This document shows, piece by piece, positions 24,061-44,770 of a DNA stretch of 64,000 nt. Position numbers and translations under genes: made by a program. How positions within the stretch are numbered: position 1 is the stretch's first letter; each line of letters begins with the position of its first letter. Origin of the DNA: Centrapalus pauciflorus (taxonomy: Eukaryota > Streptophyta > Magnoliopsida > Asterales > Asteraceae); the NCBI GenBank assembly GCA_020465985.1, contig JAANYP010002100.1, positions 434,001 through 498,000 of the forward strand. The letters run 5' to 3'. Below the pieces are notes generated by a model. It saw nothing but the letters and a program-made list of their open reading frames with translations. It was not told the origin of the DNA and ran no database searches.

Positions 24061-24588
24061 TCTATATATACTATAATAAAGCAAAACATTTCATGGTACG
24101 TGTCACTTCTACAATGCACGAAAAATTCATTTTCCCGCCTCTTTTTCTTAATTTACTACATTACTTCATTAAATTAATTACATTTCATTAATGAATTAGT
24201 AATAAATTAGATGTTGTAACATATTAAATTAATATTTACCTAAAATAAATATCTATTATTATCATCCATAATAATCATAATTAAATCCAAATGTATAAAT
24301 TTTAATTAGTTGTGGAAATTATTATTATTATATATAATAAAGAAGAATATCAAATGTCACGCCTCTACGTTTCACTGAAAAATATAATTACAACTTATTA
24401 TTGTAAAAAATAAAAAATTAATAAAATTTATTATTTTTTAAAAAGATAAATACACTCTATATTCTATCTTTAAATAATAAAAGATAAGCACAATTATTGT
24501 TTTTTCTTGTTTTTATTTTTACTTATGCATATTATATATAACTAAATTTAATTAAAAATATCCACGTAATACGTGAGTCATAAACTAG
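24061..24588 (+). mobile_element. Short Helitron
   Basis: The element starts TCTATATATACTATAATAAA and ends with the hairpin cacgtaatacgtg plus agtcataaactag followed by T. The terminus is nearly identical to the one at 1-277, so both belong to one family. No coding sequence. Confidence 0.6.
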
Positions 24589-24939
24589 TTTTCTTTTATT
24601 ATAAGATATATAGATTCTTCCCTTATCACAAGAACATGATTAGTTCAAACGTAAAAGAAATCCATTAAACAATAATATTTGGTATTATTCATATATAATA
24701 ATATAATATACAAAATCTTTAAATTTTGCAAAACTTTCATTTTTCCAACCAAACGCGTACGATATAATAAAGGGGTAATGCATAAACCCATTGTATTTTG
24801 AATTTGTTTTAGTTATTGGTGTAACAACTCCAACCACTATTTGTTTATAAAAATTAATGATTTTTAAAGAATTAATTAATGATTGCCTATCCATTGCTAT
24901 ATACATATTGGTATATATATATATATGGCGGTGGATTTA

Positions 24940-25245
24940 GGTTCAAGTGAGTACCACCTATTACACAGTGCATCCGAAAGTACCACACGTAAAATTATTT
25001 TTTTTTTTAAATTTTTTTCATAAACATGTTTTAATTAATATTACACAGATGATATATTAATTTCACGCAAATTCGAACACTTTAAGTGCATGAAATTATA
25101 TAAGTGTACGTTCACATCATTTTTTAGGACCTAAGAGATGGGAATGTATGTGGAATTTACATATTTATGAAAAAAAATTAAAAAAAAGTTTTTTAAAGAT
25201 GGTACATTCTGGTGCGCTGCATAAAGAGTGGTACTCTCTCGAACC
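24940..25245. mobile_element. TIR element, family F2 copy 3, inside a TA microsatellite
   Basis: Left end ggttcaagtgagtaccacct and reverse complement of the right end ggttcgagagagtaccactc match closely. TA tracts lie on both sides (24911-24927 and 25259-25326). Interior motifs are shared with F2 copies 1 and 2. Confidence 0.65.
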
Positions 25246-25256
25246 ATATTCTATGT

Positions 25257-25258
<2 letters not shown>

Positions 25259-25326
<68 letters not shown>
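25259..25326. repeat. (TA)n microsatellite
   Basis: A pure TA run of about 68 bp between F2 copy 3 and the long M-family element. Confidence 0.95.
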
Positions 25327-25332
<6 letters not shown>

Positions 25333-26430
25333 GATAATCAATATGCATCAGAAAACTTTAGAAAACCAATCGTAGCACTTAGATTCGACGCATATGTGAT
25401 ATTAGATTAATGCATCACGATGCACTTAAAAAATTATGCATAGGGGTATTTCAGGTATTTTTTTTTTCAAAATGTATAAATTCATCAATTTTATATTCAA
25501 AATTTAAAATTTCATAATTAATACATAATTCAAAATTTAAAAATTATACACATCCAAATTTAAAAATTACAAAACAATAATACATCTAAATTTAAAAATT
25601 TCAAACATTAGTTGATGCTTATGCATCGTCGTCTTCGTCATCGTTCATATTCATATTCGCGTCAATCCTATTCATCAATCCTTCAAACGAGACCGAGCAA
25701 CCTTCGCGTTCATGCATCATTCAAACTGATTAATACACACAAATGACGAGGCATCACGACCTTCAATAACTTCAAACTTTAAAAAACGATTAATACTCAC
25801 AAAATGATGATGGATCATGATCTTTAATACTCACAACGGATTAATACTCACAAACCTTCATCACAAAATGACAGTGAAGGGGGTAGTAGTGGTGCAAAAT
25901 GATGATGCATCACAACCTTCAATAAATTCAAATCTTTAAAACCGATTAATACTTACAAAATAACGTTTGTACTCAAACCCGATTAATACTCACAAAGATT
26001 TATCACAAAATGACGGTGCAGGTGGTGGTGGCGCTGCAGGCGGTGATGGTGTCGATGCAGGTGGTGGTGGCGGCGCAGGAGGCGGCGGCGCAGCCGGCGG
26101 TGGCGTCGGTGGAGAAGATGGAAGGCTCAAATTTTGAAATAGGTTTAGTTTTATGGTTAATTATGGAATTTCCTTATTTAAGTTTTGGTTACTTATGGAA
26201 TTTCAATTTTTGGTTTAATTTTAGTATAAAATAATTTTGATTTTCCTAAATTACCATTAATGAAAAACGTGATGCATTGAAGGGCTTTGCGGTGCATGGA
26301 GGTTTTCTGAAGTTTTCTGATGCACCACAAATGCATCACAATTCTCGCGTGATGCATCAAATTTCCCGCGTGATGCATCGACTTTCTGCGTGATGCATCA
26401 CCTGATCCAATGACAGTAAATCTCATTGAA

Positions 26431-26433
<3 letters not shown>
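25327..26433. mobile_element. Long (about 1.1 kb) member of family M with a GC-rich, glycine-codon core
   Basis: The right side (26280-26433) carries the same gatgcatcaaatttcccgcg and cctgatccaatg phrases as the short M copies and ends in tctcattgaactc. The left side begins with atgcatcagaaaac and gaaaacc words. Between them sits about 900 bp of different sequence, including a GC-rich block at 26012-26137 that reads as a Gly/Ala/Asp-rich peptide ending in GRLKF and a stop. It is flanked by (TA)n and (CA)n(TA)n. It may be a fuller relative of the short copies or a copy that acquired foreign DNA. Confidence 0.5.

Positions 26434-26517
<84 letters not shown>
26434..26517. repeat. (CA)n(TA)n microsatellite
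   Basis: About 40 bp of CA repeats followed by about 44 bp of TA repeats. Confidence 0.95.
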
Positions 26518-26519
<2 letters not shown>

Positions 26520-26743
26520 ACGCATGTGTGTGTATACATGTGTGTGTACTATACACACATATTTTTCTATACACACACATATGTTTGTGTATATGCATAT
26601 ATAGAGATAAGATCTTTTAAGAACCTAAAATTTCATGAGAACCTAAGAACAAAAAGACAATTGAAAAAAATTATTTCTCTTATTTATAACCCTAAAAAAT
26701 ATATCATTTCATTTGTAACCCTAAAAAAATTTGACTCCTCTTT

Positions 26744-26790
<47 letters not shown>

Positions 26791-26866
26791 CTCCAAGCAG
26801 TGATGGCCAAGTACCTCGTTGCCCCACGAATAACCAGCTCTCACAACCCTGAAGATCCATGGCCAA
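26518..26866. other. Intergenic with (CT)n tract and hAT target
   Basis: A TC run lies at about 26750-26788. The words atggccaagtacctcgt and ccccacgaataacca occur here and again after the hAT element (27639-27720), so the host sequence contains a small local duplication older than the insertion. Confidence 0.5.
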
Positions 26867-27638
26867 CAGGGGCGGATCCAGAAATTTTTGTTATCGGTGT
26901 CACTTTTTTTAAACTATGTATTAACTTATATTTTATAAGATGGATCGGGTCACCGAAATGGATTGTCAACACAAAATCAACAAATAACAACATTTTTCTA
27001 ATAAAAAAAATACATAGTACAATACCATTAAATTTTAAAATCAATTAGACTGGACCGATTGGTTATTGCCGGAAGATTCGGATGATGATGGGAACTTTCT
27101 TTTTAAAATTTATCCATTAACCTATTTTTTTGTAAGAATTAACAAATAAGTTTAACCATTGATCAAATAAAAAATAAATAAACATTTAACAAATAAACAC
27201 TTAACATTTAATGGAGCTGGTGAAGAGATGAAATTGAAACTTGAATTGGGAAGAGATGAATGAAATGCCCGCAGAAAGAGAGGGGCTAGGGATTTCGATA
27301 TGGGCTAATTTTTTTTTTTTTTTTTTTTTGGGTTTTTAAAAGTTTTTTGATCTATTGGGCTAATACAATAATACTTAATTGACCGATTGTTTAAAAATTC
27401 TGTTGGGTTTCTTTAAAAAAAATTATGTTTAAAACTCAGTAATATTTCAATAAATTTGAGTAATAAAAACAACAAATATAAATTACATTTGTATATTACA
27501 AGTTCATAAATTTTTCGTAGGTGTCACACGAAAAAAATCTTAGGTGTCACTCGGGTTTTTGATACATGCGTACTTCAGTATTTTGAAAATTTATCGGTGT
27601 CGAGTGACACCCCTCTTTGTACACTAAATCCGCCCCTG
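26867..27638. mobile_element. Non-autonomous hAT transposon (CAGGGGCGGAT family), copy 1
   Basis: The 772-bp element starts caggggcggatcca and ends tccgcccctg, an inverted repeat, and is flanked by the perfect 8-bp TSD atggccaa (26859-26866 and 27639-27646). Subterminal ggtgtcact/agtgacacc words are also inverted. The interior matches the related element at 57383-58244 but has no readable transposase. Confidence 0.9.
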
Positions 27639-27646
27639 ATGGCCAA

Positions 27647-29464
27647 GTACCTCGTCGCCACCCGCCGCCCGTCACCCACCATGGCCAAATACCTTGTTTC
27701 CCCACGAATAACCATCTCTCTTTCTTCTCTTCTTTATACACAAATAAAATTAATGGCTAAATGTGTAAAAAAATAGTTTAGTGATTAAATGATACAAATT
27801 TAAAAGTTGAATAGTCAAAAATGACATTAACCCAAAAAATATATTTATTTGTTTATATATGCACATATTCCAATTTTATCCAACGACTTACCTACTAAAT
27901 CTGAAAATTGCTTTCTTACATGTAAATTTGCTTCTCTGCTTATTGTTATGAACCATTTACTACTAATATGTAAAAGTCTACCAAACAAATAAGGTGTAAT
28001 CTATTATCTACTTACACATTTGAAGATTTAACAGTAAACATGTTTTATCAGGATCAAACTAAGCTACTTTACGCAAATTAAAGTACATTAACATTTAAGT
28101 CTGACCAAAATCTATGAGAATAGTATTATCAGATGTTTAAAGTTTTCGTTGGTTTATAGTCAAATACAAAATATAAAAGGACATATATTCTTCCTTTCTC
28201 CATCATTTTCAAGAGTTGGGTCTTCAAAGTATACAACAACCAAAAAGCAAAGTATGAAATTCTTTATCTTTTGTAAACGACCGCACAACAATGGTTACCA
28301 CCAAACAATTCTATGTAATACCATAAACGTAAAATTTGTTTACAAAACATAATCTCGCTATCTATATATGTTCCACATCTATACCGTTGCAATGTGCATA
28401 CACTTCCATCATGTCATAAAATTAAGATTCTTTTTAATTCCCACCATACAGAAAGAGGGGTCTTCATGTATGAGTAGGGAAAACTAAATGATAACTTTTG
28501 TTGGTTGCTGACCTACAAATCATAAGAACGAAAAAATATAATATTTATAAAGGATAAATTGGTCAAAATAAAAAGTGACACGTGGTCAAGAAAATTGTGA
28601 CCTCTGATATAATTAATAAAGTTACCTACAACTTTTTTTATTTATTGGATCAGGATCAAAATTTATAATATATCGTTTTAAAAATATCACAAGATTTAGA
28701 TTTTGTAGGATTCTAGTTTAAGGGGCGTTTGGCTCATGGAATTGATTGTGAAGGAACTGAAATATGTTTATAATGTACCGTAAAATTTGAATCACAAAAC
28801 AATGAAAAAAATGTGTATACGTTCCATCAAAATATATGAATGAAGAAATGTATCATAATTTGTAAATGAATTTAGATTCTTAAATTTTCATTCAATCCAT
28901 AGATTAGCTAGTCTTAGACATCGTTCCATAACTCAATCCATCAACTACTATATACTATAGATTGAATTTTATTTGTGACTAAAATATTATGAAACGGTTC
29001 CTTTAAATTCTATTCTATGAATTCCATATTAAAATTTTATTTTGTCACTCAACTACTATAAAATAAAATTTTATTGCTTAAACTTTTATTCTGTCACTCA
29101 CTCAGCTAGTATATAGTGTAGAATAAATTTTATAGATTAAAATTTGATTCTGAAACTCAACTACTATATACTAGATCAAATTTCAATTGTTTTAAATTTT
29201 ATTTTGTGAGTAAAATGTGCATAAAAGATTTAAAAATCCTCAAAAAAAAAAAAATTTTTAATTTCATCTTTTAAAATAAAACAAAGTGAACATGCAACAG
29301 GTAAACAGCTAAAAACCAAATCACTAGTTAAAAATCCAAAGGACGTACAACTAAATATTAGCCACAATTCCAATGCATCTATCTATCTATCTATCTGGTC
29401 CACAAAATTTAATTATAGGATTTCTCGAAACTTACTTCACCAACAGCCATAGCCAAGCCACGAA
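27647..29464. other. Intergenic region 3' of ALDH copy B
   Basis: No gene recognised. A TCTA tetranucleotide run lies at about 29379-29396, and the 3' untranslated region of ALDH copy B should begin just below 29465. Confidence 0.4.
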
Positions 29465-37206
<7,742 letters not shown>

Positions 37207-37307
37207 TGAATTGAACAATGACTTCTTTCTCACTCTATTCTATATATTATATATCTGTGTTTGTTGCGCACATGAGGGCCGTTTACTCCTTCCACCCTGC
37301 TGCCCCC

Positions 37308-37314
37308 ATTTATA
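37308..37314 (-). promoter_or_regulatory. TATA box of ALDH copy B
   Basis: Minus strand reads TATAAATGGGGGCAG, 102 bp upstream of the start codon; equivalent motifs precede copies A and C. Confidence 0.7.
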
Positions 37315-37457
37315 CCACAAAAAGTTATAGCATATCTGTGTAATGTTGTTAATATCTTCTTCATAATAAGTCTAAGTTACAGAAATGACCCTTGTAGTTT
37401 GTCTAAATTTATGAAAAACATCTTTAACTTTTAAAGTTGCATCGATAGTTTTTCAAA

Positions 37458-38071
37458 GAGAAAATTATTCAAAAAACCCTAATAATACAAATTTTTTTCG
37501 ATTAAGATCCACTTTCATTTTTTTCCTGATAAGTCCGCAAAGTATCCAAATCTCATTAATTCTATCAGTTTTAACTTGTAACCGGTATAAAACCGACTAC
37601 AAGTCCACGTGGAATTGGTCATTGCTGATGTGTACTTATAAACGTATTCTTACTTTTTTTACCTTAACCCAAGTTTACCCAAACCCCTAAGACGGAGATG
37701 AGACGGTAATTGAATAGGAACTGAGGAAGCGTAGATGAAGACGAAGTCGGTCACAATAATTGACAAATCTATAATACGAAGAGATTGCAAAATCAAAGGC
37801 GAAATTGAAGGTTGTTTATGGAGGTTCGCAGTTTCAACAACAAGTAAGTATCTTTATTATTGACTTAACATAAAATGGATGCTATTTTTCATTTACAAGT
37901 ACACATCAGTAACGATCGGTGCCACGTGGACTTGTAACCGGTTTTATACCGGTTACAAGTTAAAATGATTGAATTAATGAGATCTGAATACTTGGAGGAC
38001 TTATTAGATAAAAAATATGGACTTAATCGAAATTTTTTTTGTATTTTTAGGGTTTTTTGTATAATTTTTCC
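37458..38071. mobile_element. Mutator-like foldback element with 9-bp TSD upstream of ALDH copy B
   Basis: The 614-bp element has inverted ends (gagaaaattattcaaaaaac and, reversed, ggaaaaattatacaaaaaac) and a perfect 9-bp TSD tttttcaaa (37449-37457 and 38072-38080). Arms include complementary accggtataaaacc blocks. The central part (about 37690-37850) is less AT-rich and has an open frame running to a GTAAGT sequence, so it may hold captured host DNA; I could not identify the product. Confidence 0.82.
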
Positions 38072-38080
38072 TTTTTCAAA

Positions 38081-39424
38081 CGACTATTTGCTTTTATAAA
38101 TATGTTAATTTTTAAAAAATTATCAATATACCATTTCACTTTTGGTATATTATTATTCATTTTTAGTCCTTTTACTAACTTTTTGTATTAGATATAATTC
38201 TTTTATTTTAGACTTTATTAGTTTATTATAGAAAAATTACCAACAAAAATAATGTAAAACACAAAATTTGACAATAAATGTAATGTAAAAAATTTTAAAT
38301 CGAGAAAGATAACGAAAAATACTACTTTGGTAAAAAAAATGACATGAATTTGAATTTTTAGGCCAAGAAATATTATCAAATGTTTTTTTTTTTACAAAAA
38401 ATGGATAACAAAATTATAATTTACTTTATTAATCGGTAATCAATAACTTTTTTTTTTCAAAATTGAATCTTATGTAAATTTTCTTAGCCTACAAAATTTC
38501 ACATAATATTGATTGTCAATTTTTATATTTTATGTTATTTTTATAGGTAATTCACACTTTTATTATTTAATTGTTAGTTAGTTACTTAATTGATTATTAT
38601 TTTATCAAGTATAATTAAAACTAAAATTTTCTTTAATCCATGATTTTAAGTATATACTCTCACTATATTTTTCTTACAAGTTCAATATCTCATTAAATTA
38701 TTTTTACCATCAATTTTATCTTTAGTATTAGTTTACATTTTTAGTGATATTTTTTATGGTATTGATTAATTTAAATTATCTTTAGTATTAGTTTACATTT
38801 TCAGTGATGCTTTTTATGGTATTGATTAATTTAAAATGTGTTTTAAAATGCAATTACTTAAAACGACATGAAGAAAATACAATGAAATATTGTGAGATAA
38901 TTGTAAAAATATTACTAAACAACAACATAAAATATAAGTAACATGATATTCTGACTTTTTTTTAACTAATTATACTTGATCAAATCATAATCAATTAATT
39001 AACTAATTACAATTAAACAAAAGAAATAATAAGATAATAATGTCTAAAATAATATAATCAAACACAACATAATAAGTTAGCAAAAGTACTAAAAGTAAAT
39101 AATTATGATATTAAGGGACCAAAAGTGAAAGGATATATTGGTCATTTATAAAAAAGTAATATCAGGAGACACCATTTATAAAAATAAATAGTAGTTTGTC
39201 AAATTGTTAATGCAACTTTAAAAATTGAAAGGTCGTTTTCTTTATTCGAATAGACTATAATCATCATTACTGTAATTTATTCTTATAATAATCTATTTGA
39301 CTTTTAACTTAAAAAATACATTTTGTAAGTAGTTAAAAAACATGAATATATATAAAAGAGTCGGAACAATAAATTTAATTAATTTACATAAATTGCTAAT
39401 ATTCGTAATGAAAACTAATTTAAG
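38081..39424. other. AT-rich intergenic sequence
   Basis: No gene seen. A direct repeat of about 60 bp (tatctttagtattagtttac plus the following bases) occurs at about 38719-38775 and 38779-38835. Words near 37373 and 39190-39260 are weakly inverted, so an old foldback element may span this stretch. Confidence 0.35.
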
Positions 39425-39427
39425 TAA

Positions 39428-40058
39428 GAGAGTGTTTGGATTTGCGTTTGAAAATGTGTTGTAGCGTTTTGGAAATTAATAATCAGATAATAGCTGTAAC
39501 AAAAAGTGTTTTTGGAAATGTAGTGTTTGGTTTAACTTTTGTTGTATCCTATCATAATTATCAAATAATCAAATTTTAAAGTGTTTGGATTTATGTTTTT
39601 ACTTGTAAAATGACCAAATAATCATTTATTAAGCAAATAAACTACATTTTTTAACTTATGAAAAAGTGTGGTAGGATTAACTCTAAACGAAAATAATCAC
39701 TTAGATTGTGTTTGTTTGCAATTAAGAGGGTCTGAATTTGGTCTGAAATCTGAATTTCAGATCATAACCTAATTTGTATTGTTTGTTTAAATTCAGACTT
39801 AAGAGGTTCCAACCTCTGAATTTTAAGAGAAATATAGTAGTTTGAATTAAAATTCAGAGCCTCTTAATTTCAGATTTTAAGGTCTCCTCTTAATTTCAGA
39901 CATATTTTTCAGAATTCAAACGTTTAACCTTTTAAAAAACAAATGACACCTTATTAACGTATGCAATCCAAACACTTTAAACCAATTATTTGCGTTGTTG
40001 TAACGTAATAAGCTAATAATCACGTTTATAACGCAAAACCAGAGTACCAAACACCCTC
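39428..40058. mobile_element. PIF/Harbinger-like MITE (outer element of a nested pair)
   Basis: Ends gagagtgtttgg and ccaaacaccctc are inverted, and the 3-bp TSD taa flanks both sides (39425-39427 and 40059-40061), as expected for Tourist/Harbinger elements. The element is interrupted by a second MITE at 39704-39950. Confidence 0.7.
39704..39950. mobile_element. PIF/Harbinger-like MITE nested in the previous one
   Basis: A 247-bp insert with inverted ends (gattgtgtttgttt and, reversed, ggtgtcatttgttt), flanked by tta at 39701-39703 and 39951-39953. Subterminal ctgaaattaagagg words are inverted as well. Confidence 0.6.
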
Positions 40059-40383
40059 TAAAATACGTATCATACAAAGATCTCCTTTTAATATGAACAT
40101 ATACTGTTAATAAAATATGTTCTCTCTCTCGTTCTTAACCAACGTGTGTAAAACAATTAAGTGCTAATAAAATTATTAGGTGCGTGTTCAACCTTAAAAA
40201 ATATGTGTTTTTTTTAACGAACTTGTTTATTAACCCATATAATAATATGGTATATTTTACAATTAAATACAATTTTAAAATATATATAATCTTAAATATA
40301 ACTATAATAAATAAATAATGATACTAAACTAACATAGTAAATTTATTAACATTTTTAAAAATATTAATCAAGTTATGTGTTGT

Positions 40384-40800
40384 AACACCCTCGTGTACTC
40401 CAAATTCTACGTAAATGACACGTCACGTAACATATAATATATTAATCCCTAACTATTCTCAATAGTAATACATAAAATCTCAGGAATTTAAAACTTTATA
40501 TTACATAGTCAGTCACGGTAATCCTTGTTTACATTACATCATATTTAAAGCGTACGAAGTCCACAAAATCATAATTAACTCTAGTAAGATAGTTAATAAC
40601 TCCTTTGATACTGACATGTAACCTACTTAGGTCCTGCAGACCTACTAATACTCTGGTCATCTGAGATACACACATTAAATACCAAAGTAAGCTAAAGTTG
40701 GCGAGAATACACGAGCTAATAATACGATTATAAAAACTCAGTAATAAAAAATTCAACGTTCTCTACTGAATAATATATGAGATCCTACATAATCAACTCG
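40384..40800 (+). mobile_element. LTR-like fragment beginning TGTAACACCC
   Basis: The start tgtaacaccctcgtgtactc and the following sequence resemble the beginning of LTRs of plant Ty3/Gypsy retrotransposons. No partner LTR, primer-binding site or coding domain is visible and the right boundary is unknown. Confidence 0.35.
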
Positions 40801-41862
40801 AAGATTGTTTTTTGTTTTAGGGTATAACTAAGAAGATTTATAATAAACTAAATCGCACGTCTGATCATTTTTAATAGTATAATATTGCAGAAATCGCGCG
40901 TCTGATCATTTTTAATAAATAATTTCATAAAATGCATTTAACATTTTATTTTTTATGTAAGTCGAGCAACGCACTTATCAAGATTTATGAAATCTACTTC
41001 TTTTGTTATAATTGTTTATCCTTTCAGTACATTAGAAACCATGTTTTTGTTTTTTGTCCTTGTATTATTGAAAAGTCGTAATAACCCATTAAGAATACAG
41101 ATCGAGGTATTAAGTATTAACTATTAATTAGTGTGTGGTTACTCATGATTTGTGAAAAAACTGTGAAATGGCTACTTAAATGTAGTTGTCAAATTTCAAT
41201 TGAAAATTAATTATACATTTATGAGACATGATTTGTAAACATGGAAGATGATTAATTTGTAAACAATAACAATTTATATAAATTCTTATAAAAGACTCAC
41301 ATAACATACAATATAAATTCCTGCATAACATATCACTTTCTGTTTTCAACTTTGAATCTATATTCTAGCTAATTAAAAGCCTGAAATAACTTAACAAATT
41401 TGACGATATAATAACTATATAAATTCTTGACCCCTTTTTTGTTATATTTTTTTTTATCAATAACTTAGTCATATATAATACTATTGGAAAGTTTAGTTGG
41501 AACCAAAAATTTAAAAATAAATATTGTTTATTTATTAATATTAAATATTTATTATGACTTTGAAGTAGTAAATTGATTAAATTATAAATTTGAATATATT
41601 TGACATAACTAAGAGTTTGAAGTATACATATGATATTAAAAATTTAGGTTGGATATATCAGTATATATCATATTGGTAAGTTAAAGAAGTTTTATATATG
41701 TAAATCTTTTTTTGGTTTTATGATCTAACTATCTTTCTAATAAATGAGTAAATAGGCTCTACATGACTTTTGATAGGTTACCACTTGACAATGTATGCAT
41801 GCGCTCCACATGTATATTATTGATAATTTTAATTTTTTTTATTTTTAAAACTCTATCTTCTA
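40801..41862. other. AT-rich intergenic sequence, nothing recognised
   Basis: A short direct repeat (cgcacgtctgatcatttt / cgcgcgtctgatcatttt, 40854-40912) is the only structure noted. Confidence 0.4.
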
Positions 41863-42790
41863 TCTATACTAATGGGTAATTATAAAATATTTATCAAAAT
41901 CAATTATAATTAGATTTAAATTTAAATAAAATAAACTAATATATTATAATTAGATTTGAATTCAAATAAAATCACCTCAAATCTAAATATTTTAAAAATG
42001 ATAATATAATAATAGTTTTATAATGGTAGATAAAAAAACAGTTATTATATATGTATATTTAAAAGGTATAAAATAATAGTTTATGCTAAATAACTATATA
42101 GAAATATTTTTTAAAAACTTTTTAAAAATTAATATTTATATGTTTAGTTTAATTTTATATAAAAAAACTATGTACTAAGAATTCTTCTATTGAATGATTA
42201 CAATATAATAAACTTTACATTTTTAAATTTTAATATCAGTTATTCTAACTAACGTTTGTAATATACGAAGATAGTTTGTTTACATATTCGAATTTGATTT
42301 ACAAGTATTGTAAATATTCTTTTAAATTTATACATACTTAACAAACTACATTAAAGTTGATACTAAATATATATCTACGTACTCTGATAAAAGAGTATAT
42401 AGATCTCATTTGTCGCTTAACTAAACCGTCAATTAGTGTAACTGTTGTTCGACATGTGTAATCTATATTTTTTTTTGTTAATTAAATAAATAATTAAATT
42501 AAATTAAATTATTTTAGAGAATCATTGCTATAGTCTAAGATTTTTGTTGCAAAGTTGTCTTTTTAGTGATTAATATTAATAATCCGCGTCGTTTTATAAA
42601 TTTATAGATATTCTGTTGAATTCGTCATATTTGTTGCTAAATTGAGTCTGTCATATCTGTTCTTATTTTAATGTGGTTAAAACATACGTTGGTTTCTATA
42701 TTTTATTCATTCCATTTGTTATAGTTTTTATATGTCTACATATTCAAATTAATAAAATCAATCCGTGTAGTACACGGGTAGCTAAACTAG
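41863..42790 (+). mobile_element. Helitron, 928 bp
   Basis: Starts TCTATACTAATGGG after an A and ends with the hairpin ccgtgtagtacacgg followed by gtagctaaactag and T. Both ends fit the plant Helitron consensus. No helicase coding sequence. Confidence 0.65.
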
Positions 42791-42846
42791 TTTATATATA
42801 AAGAAATATATATCTTTAAAATTATTATTTTTAATATATATATATA

Positions 42847-43045
42847 GGGGTTCAATGGAAACCCAGCATGCATCGGAAAACATTGGAAAACCTCCATGCA
42901 CCACCACAAATGCATCACAATTCTCGCGTGATGCATCAAATTCCCGCGTGATGCATCGACTTTCTGCGTGATGAATCACCTGATCCAATGGCTATAAAGT
43001 GGTTCCCGGGGTTTCCGATGCATATAGGTTTTCCATTGAACCCAC

Positions 43046-43047
<2 letters not shown>
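42847..43047. mobile_element. TIR element, family M copy 5, inside a TA microsatellite
   Basis: Ends ggggttcaatggaaaccca and ggttttccattgaacccacc are inverted. TA tracts flank both sides (42836-42846 and 43048-43102). Very similar to M copy 2, including the phrase cctgatccaatggctataaa. Confidence 0.7.
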
Positions 43048-43107
<60 letters not shown>

Positions 43108-43185
43108 GTTTGTGTAAGTACTTGTATATATGAATTATAATCGGTTTATGTGTGTGTATGTGTGTGTATATACATGAATTATTAA

Positions 43186-43500
43186 CGATTTATTATGAAA
43201 AAAACCAACATATTTTCACGATTTTTGTGTTTTTCGTCCCTTTATGTTTTTTTTTTTAATTTTCAGAAAGGTCGTCAAGTTAATTATTTTTTTGGGTTTA
43301 GTGAAAGTTGGCTATTGGAACTCGGTTTTCCAAATTTTAAGAACCTGGTTTGGTAATTATAAACAGGCTCTAATAGCAAAATTTAACAAAACTAGGAAAA
43401 AAAATTTTAACTTGAAGATTATTCTGGAAAAAAATAACATCGAATAATGAAAACGCAAAAACCATTAAAACATGTTGAATTTTTTTTCCATAATAAACCC
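43186..43500. mobile_element. Mutator-like foldback MITE, GGGTTTATTATGAAAA family, 9-bp TSD
   Basis: Inverted ends (cgatttattatgaaaaaaac; reversed right end gggtttattatggaaaaaaa) and a perfect 9-bp TSD aattattaa (43177-43185 and 43501-43509). Interior arms include complementary acgcaaaaacc and tttgtgttttcgt words. Confidence 0.8.
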
Positions 43501-43509
43501 AATTATTAA

Positions 43510-44770
43510 ACGAGAAGACATGTATGATTGTATCCATGGATCATCAAATATTTGGTTAGAGGGATGGATCATCAAATACTCAATATGTATGTTGAGTATG
43601 TGGTATACGGCCCTAAAGTGGAACACCTCTTCCCCCAAATCATTCCACATCAAATTTCATTTTTCTTCAAGGTTGTCTAATGAATTTTAGAGTCACTGTT
43701 TTTGTGATTATAACATAATCTCTTAAAATATTTTAAATAGTAAATTGGTCATTTTGAGACTTCATTTTAATATAGGTAAAGTGGAGATCATGAATAACGA
43801 AAAACTGATTAATACGAATTAAAATAAATAATATGAATCTAGCCAACTGAATTTGACATGAATTTTATTTTAATGCACTGATACACAGCGTATAGATCTC
43901 AAATACCATGATATTTGTATTGGTCTAAATTTAAATATTTATTATAAACATGATTGGGATCCTGTGCGGTTGAACCTTCTGCACACTCTAAAAGATACCC
44001 TTGTATTTCTTCGATGGTCACGTCGCACGGGACTACAGGAGAAGAGGGATGGATTGGAGAAAGAAAAGAGTAATAAGTGAAAATTTTAGGATGGTATTTA
44101 AAACGTATCTACTTTGTTATCGTATGATTTGATGTGAAGCGAAAGGATATCGGCCTTCACTATCTGACAACAAATTCATCCTCCTTCCACACGTTGGCTT
44201 CAACAATCAAATTTAATATTTAAAGTTTCATTTAACACCCTAAACTATTTATAACTTACATTTTTATATTTCTTTTATTGTTTATAATTATAACTATATA
44301 TCGTTTGCCAAGAATTTTTGTTATAGACCGTCAAATCCTACCAAATCATTCTGATAATTATATTTTATCCTTACAAAATTTGTTTAAATAAATATAGGCT
44401 AACGTGACCTGAACTCATGCCCCATGCTCAAACCAGTGTTTTAATTTTTATTTTTAAATACAAACCTATACCACTGGTTTACCATCTAATTTTACGCTAC
44501 TAGTATACCATCAAGGTAATAATTGAGACTTGAATCTACACCCTCTCGTTTGGGATAACACCTAGAATACTGTCACACTGTAAGTCTTTTGGTGTCAAAC
44601 CAATATTTTATTACCACCAGACTATATCAACGTTGTTGTTTAAAATGATTTCCATCTTTTTTATTGTTTCATAATTTTTTTATAATGTTATTTTGATGTT
44701 TTATTTAAATATATATAATTTTATTTTTTTAATTATCAAATTTGTATCTTACCTATTTAATATATATATA
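43510..44770. other. Intergenic sequence, nothing recognised
   Basis: No open frame with a recognisable product. Words accagtgttttaat and accactggttt near 44433-44480 hint at a small inverted or SINE-like unit, but no boundary could be set. Confidence 0.35.

Noticed and set aside
23286..24588. Direct-repeat array resembling a CRISPR or satellite
   Set aside because: The recurring hairpin and TCTATA words mark Helitron ends at irregular spacing; this is a plant nuclear sequence and there are no regular repeat-spacer units.
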